From NCBI RefSeq assembly GCF_000332335.1, contig NZ_KB235952.1, positions 63,763-127,762 on the forward strand: a DNA stretch of 64,000 nucleotides, in the 5' to 3' direction. Of the stretch, positions 53,310 to 61,256 are shown piece by piece. Every line of letters starts with the position of its first letter. Position 1 is the first letter of the stretch. This DNA is from Kamptonema formosum PCC 10802. GTDB taxonomy: Bacteria; Cyanobacteriota; Cyanobacteriia; Cyanobacteriales; Oscillatoriaceae. Under the pieces are notes generated by a model, which saw only the letters and a program-made list of their open reading frames with translations, was not told the origin of the DNA and did no database searches. Position numbers and translations under genes: made by a program.

Positions 53310-54092
53310 AGAGCAATCCCAGTCCACTCACCGGCTCGCGATTGGCGCGCCGGTGAGGGCAATTTCTGGCAATTGAGTTTATCGAGGCTGCACCTTGTTG
53401 TGGAGTGAGTGCGGGTTTGGCAACAGCCTTTTCTGGAGGGCAGATAGGTTCTGCAACATGCTCCCAAGATATGCAAAATTAATGTAAGTAAAAAAGCTAA
53501 AAAATCTATATTTAGATACTTTGAATGGCATAGTATAAATACAATGCTGCATTCAGGGAGAATAGGCCAGCACAGAAATGCCGCTGGAGTCCTGCGGGGA
53601 AGAAACCGGCGTCTCTCCCCTGGCAGACCGATTTGCCGGTGGGGTGGCCAAACGAAACCAGATTTGGGGTGGGGTCGGGTTCGCCGGCATTTCTAGCCGG
53701 CGGCTTGCGAGCTGCGAAAAAAAGCTGCGAGCCAGAGTGTTAAGAATTGTTTAATTCTCCCCGAGCGGCGGTCAGTCATGATAGTCTTTAAAAAGAAAAG
53801 TCAGACAAGACAAGAACAGGGACAGACCTCACCCGAACAAGGAAAATCTGTTGAAGACTCTACCTTAAGCTTGGGAAGGGAGCCGGTGGAAATGCTGAAG
53901 CTGATCCCTTAGGCTCACCGATGAGAGGAGAAAAATACAGGAGCGCGCCAGGAGGAGGAAAACTTTAAAGACTGACTGACGGGAATATTAGTCCATAAAA
54001 ATGAGAGCGATTCCTCTGGACATGTCGGGACAGAGAAGTTGTTCAATTGTTCAGATGCTTAGAAAAATTATCTGCATTTAGGTGAAATTATC
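53310..54092. other. 783-bp gap upstream of gvpA2
   Basis: No gene. It contains a conserved stretch with GTCATGATAGTCTTTAAAAAGA at 53774-53794, like that upstream of gvpA1. Just before gvpA2 (54050-54092) the sequence reads TTAGAAAAATTATCTGCATT, then TAGGTGAAATTATC, similar to the corresponding bases before gvpA1 (TTTAGGAGAAAATATC). The AGGAG there is AGGTG here, so the ribosome site is weaker. Confidence 0.6.
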
Positions 54093-54311
54093 ATGGCCGT
54101 TGAAAAAGTAAACTCATCTTCCAGTCTGGCTGAAGTTATCGATCGCATTCTGGATAAAGGGGTCGTCATCGACATTTGGGCGCGGGTGTCGCTGGTGGGG
54201 ATCGAACTGCTAGCCGTAGAAGCGCGGGTTGTGATCGCTTCCGTAGAAACCTATTTGAAGTACGCTGAAGCGGTGGGCCTGACCTCTCAAGCTGCTGTGC
54301 CGGCGGTATAA
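54093..54311 (+). CDS. gvpA: Gas vesicle shell protein GvpA, copy 2
   Basis: This copy has the same 72-residue length and differs from gvpA1 at one residue (WARVSL preceded by Ile rather than Leu at residue 28). Most changes are synonymous, so selection keeps the protein unchanged. The gene is followed by an inverted repeat (54361-54402, 9-bp arms GCTTTCCCG/CGGGAAAGC) and then by the second LamG gene. Two gvpA copies are common in cyanobacteria and allow strong expression of the shell protein. Here each copy is paired with a downstream LamG gene, which suggests that a block was duplicated. The start has a weaker ribosome site than copy 1. Confidence 0.95.
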   Translation: MAVEKVNSSSSLAEVIDRILDKGVVIDIWARVSLVGIELLAVEARVVIASVETYLKYAEAVGLTSQAAVPAV

Positions 54312-54638
54312 TCAGCTGTAGCGCTCTTCAGTTCTGGGGAATCTTGGGAATAGAAAAAAGGCTTTCCCGGAAGCGTGACCGTAAAATGCTGGTCGGGAAA
54401 GCTTTACCCCCGTTTCGGAAAGGGCGCGCGCTCGTTTCGCTGTGGGGGAAGTGTTTCAAGCACCGGCACGCTGCGAGGAAAGCCGGCTGTAGAGGGGCAA
54501 GAAATTCAGGAATCGCGCCAGGAATTTGGGCGCTATGGCAGCAAATTAGATGGGCGAAATGGGTGGCGGCTAGAAGCTCACCGGGGTGCCGGTGGACGGA
54601 AAAGAAAACTTCCAGAAAGTCAAAAAGTAAGGCAATCC
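54312..54638 (+). other. gvpA2 3' region with hairpin and decayed gvp gene remnant
   Basis: An inverted repeat with 9-bp arms lies at 54361-54402. At about 54510-54580 the sequence translates to ESRQEFGRYGSKLDGRNGW, matching the last 20-odd residues of the small coiled-coil protein (ESRQEFLRYQNKYLAEMRRY), but the stop codon is lost. A long open frame here therefore reads from 54375 into the LamG gene. I take this as a remnant, not as part of the LamG protein. The segment just before 54639 (CCAGAAAGTCAAAAAG at 54612-54627) matches the leader of the first LamG gene. Confidence 0.55.
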
Positions 54639-57600
54639 ATGAAACTGCAACAAGCGGCTGGGGGAGAGCAAGCAAAAGAGGTTGACCTCGGTTATTATCC
54701 ACCGGCAATTCCCTACTTCAATGGCATCAACGATCGGATTAATATCCCCTATTCGGCGGAGTTGAACCCGGCGAGTAGCTTTACGGTTGAGATGTGGGTG
54801 CGGTTTCAGGGCGGCAGGGGCTACCGGGCAGTCTTGAGCTCGGTGAGCGGTTCCGCCAACCAGGGACGCAGGGGGTATCTGTTTTGCGTTAACCTGACTG
54901 GGCAGTGGCAGTTCTGGGCCGGCACCGGCAAGATAGGAGCTCCTTGGGTGGCGCTGACCGGCTCACAAGCTACAGTCGGAGTCTGGACTCATTTGGCAGC
55001 AACCTATAATTTAGAGTCCCAAACCGCGAGTCTATACGTCAATGGCAAGCTGTCGGCACAGCGGACAGGAACACCCTTCCGGCCCAATAGTGGCAGCCCA
55101 ATGCATGTGGGTGCCGGCGCAACGGAACAGCCTGGAGCGAGTTCTTGTTTCTTTCACGGTCTGATTGCGAAAGTGCGGATCTGGGACAGAGCTCTGTCTA
55201 ATGCAGAACTTCAGCTGATAGCCGCACCGGGAACGCCAGACGCCGCGCCGCAAACAATTTCTCCGACGCTACCTCCCTCAGGCGGAGGTTCAGGGGCCGG
55301 TGGGCCAGCAGCGGGTGCCGGTGGGGGAGCACCCGGTGCCGGTGGGGGAGCACCCGGTGCCGGTGGGACACCCGGTACGGCTCAATCGGACACCGGTACG
55401 GCTCAATCGGACAAGGGTACGGCTCAATCGGACAAGGGTACGGCTCAATCGGACAAGGGTACGGCTCAATCGGACAAGGGTACGGCTCAATCGGACAAGG
55501 GTACGGCTCAATCGGACAAGGGTACGGCTCAATCGGACAAGGGTACGGCTGAATCGGACACCGGCACGGCTCAATCGGACACCGGCACGGCTCAATCGGA
55601 CAAGGGTACGGCTCAATCGGACACCGGCACGGCTCAATCGGACACCGGCACGGCTCAATCGGACACCGGTACGGCTCAATCGGACACCGGTACGGCTCAA
55701 TCGGACACCGGTACGGCTCAATCGGACACCGGTACGGCTCAATCGGACACCGGTACGGCTCAATCGGACACCGGTACGGCTCAATCGGACACCGGCACGG
55801 CTCAATCGGACACCGGTACGGCTCAATCGGACACCGGCACGGCTCAATCGGACAAGGGTACGGCTGGGACTGGCACAGGGCAAGAGTCCCAGACGCCATC
55901 TCCATCTGAACCCAGCACTCCACCTGTAAAATCGCTACAGTCGGTTTTGGTATTCGATGGGAAAGATGACTTTGTAGAAATCAAAGATCCGTTTAAGAAT
56001 AACGCGGCATTTACGATTTCCCTGTGGGTGAAACCATCTGTACTCAATGATGGAGCTTGGCACGGTATCCTGGGCAAGCGGTGGGGAGAACTCTGTAGCA
56101 AACCGGGACTGTGGGTTGCGCCCGATAGAAGTGCCTTGCATTATGATTCTTACCCCCCTGAAGGGCAGACCCGTTACTCGGATATATTGCAAAATTTCTT
56201 TTTAGCATTGGATGAGTGGGTTCACATCACTTGGGTGAAAGAAGGAACGGAGTACCGGTTCTACCGCAATGGGGAGCTGTTTGCCACCAAACCGGCACCG
56301 GAAACGTTTTATACCGCCAAGACGAGTTACTGGATTGGACGGGTGGATAATTTCTTTGCCGGGGGAATCACAGAAGTGAGTTTCTGGAGTGTGGCTCGCA
56401 CGCAGGAGGACATTCAAAAGGACACGCACCGGCACTTGAAGGGAGATGAGCCCGGACTGACGTATTACTGGGGCTTCAATGAAGGCAGCGGCAATACCGT
56501 TCACGAGTGCGTCACTCGTCCCAAGGATGGGATAATTCGAGGGGCTATATGGCAGCAAGCGGAACTGCCTTTCCCGATTCCAGCGCACACACCGATAGCG
56601 CAAGCGCCGGTGCTGGCGTTCGACGGCAAGGATGACTCCGTGGAAGTCCAAGATCCCTTCGAGAACAATACGGCGTTTAGCATTTGTTTGTGGGTAAAGC
56701 CCTCTATTCTAGATGATGGGGCGTACCACGGCATTCTGGGCAAAAGTGGGGATGAAAATCGCAAACCCGGACTGTGGGTGGCTCCGCACAACAGCGCTCT
56801 GCATTACGATTCCTACACGCCGGCGGGGAAAAATCGCTACAGTGATGTGTTGAGTAATTTCTTTGCGGCGAAAGACCAGTGGGTGCACATTGCTTGGGTG
56901 AAAGAAGGAGGAGAGTACAGATTTTACCGCAATGGGGAGCTGTTTGCGACAAAACCGGCACCGAAAACGTTTTATAGTGCTAAGACGAGTTATTTTATCG
57001 GACGGGTGGATAATTTCTTTGCCGGTGAAATAACGGAAGTGAGTGTCTGGAGTGTGGCTCGCACGCAGGCGGATATTCAGAACGACATGCACCGGCGCTT
57101 GAAGGGGGATGAGGCGGGACTGGCGTATTACTGGGCCTTCAATGAAGGCAGCGGCACTACGGCTAATGATAGAGCGAAAAATGGCAACCACGGGATGATT
57201 TATGGGGCGACTTGGCAGCAAGCTGGTGTGCCGGTGGCCACGGCTGAGCCGGAAGCGGCGAACTCTGAACCTGCTAAGCCTGCAGGTAAAGTGGGTAAAG
57301 TATTGCAGCCGGTGTTGGCGTTCAATGGGGCAAGTGACTATGTGGAAACGGGAGATCCCTTCGACAGCAGCACTACCTTTACGATTTCTTTATGGATCTA
57401 CGCAATTAATTCTGCCGCGATGAAAGGAATCATTGGCAAGGGAGGGGTAGGAGAATATCGCAAGCCTTCACTGATGTTGTGGGCACTGAATAGATTGGTC
57501 TATGAGTCGTCTTCCGCTCCTGATGGCCGTAATTTCAATAAGAAGTTGTATAATTTCTTTGAAGCCCAAGAGCAATGGGTTCACATCACTTGGATGAAAG

Positions 57601-58625
57601 AAGGAACAGAGTACAGAATTTACCGGAATGGGGAGCTATTTGGCACCTACCCAGCACCTGAAAGTTTTTATAGCTCCAGCAAAACGTGCTACTGGATAGG
57701 ACAGTGGGCAGCGGGTGGTGCCAATTTTGCAGGTTATATTACTGAAGTGAATATCTGGAGTGTGGCTCGCACTCAGGCTGAGATTCAGAAGGATATGCGC
57801 CGGCGCTTGCAGGGGGATGAGCCTGGATTATGTTATTACCTGCCCCTGGATGAAAGCAGTGGCACTACAGTATTTGACATGGCGAACCGTCCCAACCACG
57901 GGAAGATTATTGGGGCAAGTTGGCAGCAGTCGGAAGTGCCCATCGCCAGTCGGCTGGCTGCGCCGAAAGTACCGCACACCGTGCAGCCGGTGCTGGTGTT
58001 CGATGGGCGCGATGATTATGTGGAAATCCAAAATCCCTTCGAGAACAGCGCTGCCTTTACTGTGTCCCTGTGGGTTAAGCCCTCTGCGATTAACGATGGC
58101 GTGGTGTGCGGAATCCTTGGCAAGCCCTGGACTCAATTTTGCCCACTACAACTGGAAATGGCTGGTTATGATGGGGCATTGAATTTTAACTATACCGAGA
58201 GCGGGAAGAAGGATGGTACTGCGGCGTTCTTTGTGAATTTCTTTGAAACCAAAGATGAATGGGTTCATGTCACCTGGGTGAAAGAAGGAAAAGAGTTCCG
58301 CATTTACCGGAATGGGGAGCTATTTGCCACCCGATCCAGCGCACCGGAAAATGTTTACACTGAGAAGGGGAGCTACTATATAGGACGGAGTGCAAAATTC
58401 TTTGGCGGTCAAATTACCGGTCTGTGTGTCTGGAGTGTCGCCCGCACCGGCGCTGAGATTCAGAAGGATGTCCACCGGCATCTGAAGGGGGATGAGCCGG
58501 GATTGGCTTATTACTGGCCTTTGAATGAAGGCACCGGCGATACTGTGCTGGATAAGGGCAAAAATGCCAATCACGGCAAGATTTCTGGCGCAACTTGGCA
58601 GCAGGTTGAGGTGCCGATTGTTTAA
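54639..58625 (+). CDS. Large protein with five LamG domains and a 23-copy heptapeptide repeat
   Basis: This protein of about 1328 residues starts at ATG 54639, which lies at the same place relative to the leader as in the first LamG gene. LamG domain 1 occupies about residues 20-210. A Gly/Ala/Pro-rich linker (GGGSGAGGPAAGAGGGAPGA) follows, then 23 heptapeptides TAQSD(T/K)G (residues about 246-406). Four more LamG domains follow (about 432-645, 660-870, 890-1105, 1115-1328). Each has SLWVKP or similar and (W/Y)VHITWVKEGTEYRFYRNGE. The closing strands contain FAGGITEVSFWSVARTQEDI and a YYWxxNEGSG segment. No signal peptide is visible. It is co-directional with gvpA2. A vesicle-linked or cell-surface adhesive role is possible; the heptad repeat is a likely flexible linker. 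Confidence 0.8.
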   Translation: MKLQQAAGGEQAKEVDLGYYPPAIPYFNGINDRINIPYSAELNPASSFTVEMWVRFQGGRGYRAVLSSVSGSANQGRRGYLFCVNLTGQWQFWAGTGKIGAPWVALTGSQATVGVWTHLAATYNLESQTASLYVNGKLSAQRTGTPFRPNSGSPMHVGAGATEQPGASSCFFHGLIAKVRIWDRALSNAELQLIAAPGTPDAAPQTISPTLPPSGGGSGAGGPAAGAGGGAPGAGGGAPGAGGTPGTAQSDTGTAQSDKGTAQSDKGTAQSDKGTAQSDKGTAQSDKGTAQSDKGTAQSDKGTAESDTGTAQSDTGTAQSDKGTAQSDTGTAQSDTGTAQSDTGTAQSDTGTAQSDTGTAQSDTGTAQSDTGTAQSDTGTAQSDTGTAQSDTGTAQSDTGTAQSDKGTAGTGTGQESQTPSPSEPSTPPVKSLQSVLVFDGKDDFVEIKDPFKNNAAFTISLWVKPSVLNDGAWHGILGKRWGELCSKPGLWVAPDRSALHYDSYPPEGQTRYSDILQNFFLALDEWVHITWVKEGTEYRFYRNGELFATKPAPETFYTAKTSYWIGRVDNFFAGGITEVSFWSVARTQEDIQKDTHRHLKGDEPGLTYYWGFNEGSGNTVHECVTRPKDGIIRGAIWQQAELPFPIPAHTPIAQAPVLAFDGKDDSVEVQDPFENNTAFSICLWVKPSILDDGAYHGILGKSGDENRKPGLWVAPHNSALHYDSYTPAGKNRYSDVLSNFFAAKDQWVHIAWVKEGGEYRFYRNGELFATKPAPKTFYSAKTSYFIGRVDNFFAGEITEVSVWSVARTQADIQNDMHRRLKGDEAGLAYYWAFNEGSGTTANDRAKNGNHGMIYGATWQQAGVPVATAEPEAANSEPAKPAGKVGKVLQPVLAFNGASDYVETGDPFDSSTTFTISLWIYAINSAAMKGIIGKGGVGEYRKPSLMLWALNRLVYESSSAPDGRNFNKKLYNFFEAQEQWVHITWMKEGTEYRIYRNGELFGTYPAPESFYSSSKTCYWIGQWAAGGANFAGYITEVNIWSVARTQAEIQKDMRRRLQGDEPGLCYYLPLDESSGTTVFDMANRPNHGKIIGASWQQSEVPIASRLAAPKVPHTVQPVLVFDGRDDYVEIQNPFENSAAFTVSLWVKPSAINDGVVCGILGKPWTQFCPLQLEMAGYDGALNFNYTESGKKDGTAAFFVNFFETKDEWVHVTWVKEGKEFRIYRNGELFATRSSAPENVYTEKGSYYIGRSAKFFGGQITGLCVWSVARTGAEIQKDVHRHLKGDEPGLAYYWPLNEGTGDTVLDKGKNANHGKISGATWQQVEVPIV
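55374..55856 (+). repeat. 23 copies of a 21-bp coding repeat (TAQSD[T/K]G)
   Basis: The unit GGTACGGCTCAATCGGACAC(C) or with AAG in place of ACC is 21 bp long. It fills 483 bp without interruption, so it is 23 units. Variants are only GGT/GGC at the first codon and ACC/AAG at the sixth. One unit has GAATCG in place of CAATCG (Glu for Gln), near 55551. No frame in either strand has a stop codon, so all six frames are open across it. Confidence 0.92.
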
Positions 58626-58952
58626 CTCTCGTTTCCAGGCTCTGCCTTGAAAATGTTTGTAGTTGGGCTTTAGCCCAATACCCTCGTGAGCCCAATACGC
58701 TCGTTCCCATGTTTGTAGTTGGGCTTTAGCCCAATACCCTCGTGAGCCCAATACGCTCGTTCCCATGTTTGTAGTTGGGCTTTAGCCCAATACCCTCGTT
58801 AACTCTCGTTTCCAGGCTCTGCCTTGAAAATGTTTGTAGTTGGGCTTTAGCCCAATACCCTTCCAGCTCAAGCTGGGAACGCCACTCGGTCGGATCTGCC
58901 TCCTTTATCCCGAGGGGAAAAAGGAAAACAAAAAGGAGCAAAAGGTGCGGAG
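58626..58952. repeat. Four-fold array of dispersed palindromes after the LamG gene
   Basis: A 56-bp unit beginning GTTTGTAGTTGGGCTTTAGC and ending CGTTCCCAT occurs twice in tandem (about 58653-58765). The outer segment starting AACTCTCGTTTCCAGGCTCT occurs at about 58624 and again at about 58800. The element GTAGTTGGGCTTTAGCCCAATACCC is present four times. No gene is present; the last 50 bp hold the 5' flank of the ArsA-like gene. Confidence 0.7.
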
Positions 58953-60854
58953 ATGAATTTGACTTTTGAGAGGTTTAATGATATAAGTCTGTACGACTCG
59001 CTTCACCTCGCTATGTTTAGCGGTAAAGGTGGCGTGGGTAAAACCACTTTGGCCTGCGGTTTCGCTCGGCGCTGGGCCAGATTATTTCCCCAGGAACAAA
59101 TCCTGCTAATCTCCACAGATCCAGCTCACTCTCTGGGAGATGTGCTGCAAATAAATGTGGGGGACAGCGCCTCACCGGCAGCCGATTTGCCCAACTTGAG
59201 CGTTCGGGCGCTAGAAGCTCAAGAATTGCTGAAAGAATTTAAGGCAAAATACGGCAAGTTTTTAGAACTTTTGGTTGAGCGGGGGAGTTTTGTCGAGGGG
59301 GAAGATTTAACCCCTGTTTGGGATTTGGACTGGCCCGGTTTAGACGAAATCATGGGTCTGCTAGAAATTCAGCGCCTGCTCACAGAAAAAGTGGTAGACC
59401 GCGTGGTGGTAGATATGGCTCCGTCCGGTCACACGTTAAATTTGTTGGGCATTAAGGATTTTTTAGATATCGTTTTAAATTCTTTGGAACTGTTCCAAGA
59501 AAAACACCGGACAATTGCCAAAAGTTTTAGGGGGAAGTACAAGCCAGATGAAGTCGATGAGTTTTTGGGAAAGATTAAATCTGAATTAGCAGAAGGCCGG
59601 CGCTTGCTGCAAAATGAAGAGTTTACCGCTTGCTCGGTGGTGGCGATTGCCGAACCGATGAGTCTTTTGGAAACGGAACGATTTCTAGAAAGCTTGCAAG
59701 CGTTGGAAATTCCTTGCGGGGGGGTATTAATAAACTTGGTTTTGTCAGATGCCGGTGCGGATTTGGACCGCTACAGCGAACAGCAAGAGTTGCTGGACAA
59801 ATTTCTCAAAATATCTGGGAACCAGCCGGTTTTTATTGTGCCGGAACAGGATGCCGAACCGCTTGGCGGTGCGGCGCTAGACTGTATTATTACCCAAGTT
59901 CAAAAAATTGATAGGGTTGCGCTTGCTCCGCCACCGCCAATACAGTGGCCGGTTAAAGTAACCCCCAGTTTTAGCGATTTTATTGACGAAGGACGCCAGC
60001 TTATCCTGATAGGCGGCAAAGGTGGCGTGGGCAAAACGACAGTCGCCGCCGCGCTTGGCTGGGCGCTAGCTAATCGCTATCCTGAGAAAAAGATTAGGAT
60101 GGTTTCTATCGATCCGGCTCACTCTCTGGGAGATGCTTTTGGGATAAAATTGGGGCACGAACCCAGCCAGATAGCGGAGAATTTGAGCGGGCAAGAAATT
60201 GATGCCGAGATAGTATTAGAGCAGTTCCGCAATGACTATCTTTGGGAATTGGCTGAGATGATTAGCGGCGAAAGCGGTGAGGCGGGGGGGATAAAAATCG
60301 CCTACACTCCTGAAGCTTGGCGGCAAATTGTAGCGCAAGCTTTACCGGGGATTGATGAAATGCTGTCTCTAATTGCGGTGATGGATTTGTTGGACAGCAA
60401 ACAGCAAGATTTAATTATACTAGATACTGCGCCCACCGGCCACCTTCTCCGCTTTTTGGAAATGCCATCGGCACTGGCAGACTGGCTCGCTTGGATCTTC
60501 AAGCTGTGGGTGAAGTATCAAAATGTTTTGGGGCGAGTGGATTTGATGAGCCGGCTGCGGAAGTTGCGCCAGCAAGTTGTGGCTGCGCAGAAGAAGTTGA
60601 AGGACCCGCGCCACACGGAATTTATTGGCGTGATTCAAGCTCACGCTGCTATTATAGCAGAACAGGTGCGGTTGAGCGAGTCCCTGCAAAAAATGGGCGT
60701 CCCTCAGCGGTACGTCGTGCACAACCGCTACATTACAGGTGTGGAAATCGATGCGGGGGTGTTTGCGGAAGAGACGATTGTTCGGCTGCCGGTTTTACCC
60801 CGCTCGGTGGAACCGCTCGCTCGGATTAAAGGGGCGGCTAGTCTGCTGTTTTGA
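58953..60854 (+). CDS. Tandem ArsA/Get3-family ATPase
   Basis: This 633-residue protein has two ArsA-like halves. The first half has a P-loop FSGKGGVGKTT at about residues 22-32 and STDPAHSLGD nearby. The second has GGKGGVGKTT at about residues 353-362 and SIDPAHSLGD. Each half also has a DMAPSGHTLNLL or DTAPTGHLLRFL segment (nucleotide-sensing). Conserved metal-binding Cys residues of the arsenite-transport ArsA are not obvious, and no arsB/acr3 gene is nearby, so arsenite export is unlikely. Get3-type ATPases carry tail-anchored or aggregation-prone proteins. Next to gvp genes, a role in delivering the hydrophobic GvpA or related protein is a reasonable inference. Start ATG 58953. Confidence 0.85.
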   Translation: MNLTFERFNDISLYDSLHLAMFSGKGGVGKTTLACGFARRWARLFPQEQILLISTDPAHSLGDVLQINVGDSASPAADLPNLSVRALEAQELLKEFKAKYGKFLELLVERGSFVEGEDLTPVWDLDWPGLDEIMGLLEIQRLLTEKVVDRVVVDMAPSGHTLNLLGIKDFLDIVLNSLELFQEKHRTIAKSFRGKYKPDEVDEFLGKIKSELAEGRRLLQNEEFTACSVVAIAEPMSLLETERFLESLQALEIPCGGVLINLVLSDAGADLDRYSEQQELLDKFLKISGNQPVFIVPEQDAEPLGGAALDCIITQVQKIDRVALAPPPPIQWPVKVTPSFSDFIDEGRQLILIGGKGGVGKTTVAAALGWALANRYPEKKIRMVSIDPAHSLGDAFGIKLGHEPSQIAENLSGQEIDAEIVLEQFRNDYLWELAEMISGESGEAGGIKIAYTPEAWRQIVAQALPGIDEMLSLIAVMDLLDSKQQDLIILDTAPTGHLLRFLEMPSALADWLAWIFKLWVKYQNVLGRVDLMSRLRKLRQQVVAAQKKLKDPRHTEFIGVIQAHAAIIAEQVRLSESLQKMGVPQRYVVHNRYITGVEIDAGVFAEETIVRLPVLPRSVEPLARIKGAASLLF

Positions 60855-61256
60855 CTTTTTGGGAGCGCCACCCCCACCCCTTATAGCGGTTCTCCGCTGG
60901 ATGAACTAGGGTCCAGAAACCCGGTTTCTTTAAGAAACCGGGTTTCTCAATACCGACGGCAGAGGTTGAAGTCCCTGGGAAACTGCGAGCCGGCCAGCGG
61001 AGCCAGTACCGGCTTCTACAGAAATGGTAAGATGTTGGGGTAAAGACTTTATACCTCTGAGTGTAGGGGCGTCAAGTCGAATGAATCAACCTGTGGGGGA
61101 AGGCATGTTGGGGGATCAATCGTTAGATTTAAGTCAATCTCCCTTATTTGTGCGTGAAATTTCTCCATCTGCCGGCAGTTCGGCAGGTTGAAAATTCTAC
61201 TCCCCAAACCGGGTGTGTGAAGAAAAATAGCACTGCAAAAGATAGGGAGAAATTTG
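60855..61256. other. Intergenic gap upstream of the CDC48-like gene
   Basis: No gene. It contains a 33-bp palindromic repeat at 60915-60947 with its usual flanks. A purine-rich AGGGAGA at about 61243-61249 is the ribosome site for the next gene. Confidence 0.6.

Noticed and set aside
54375-54638. 88-codon N-terminal extension of the second LamG protein
   Set aside because: The segment includes the decayed end of another gene and has no counterpart in the first LamG protein. The ATG at 54639 matches the first gene's start relative to the leader.
55198-55929. Long open frames on both strands over the 21-bp repeat
   Set aside because: A 21-bp unit without stops is open in all frames by arithmetic. 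Only the frame that joins to LamG domains encodes a sensible protein.
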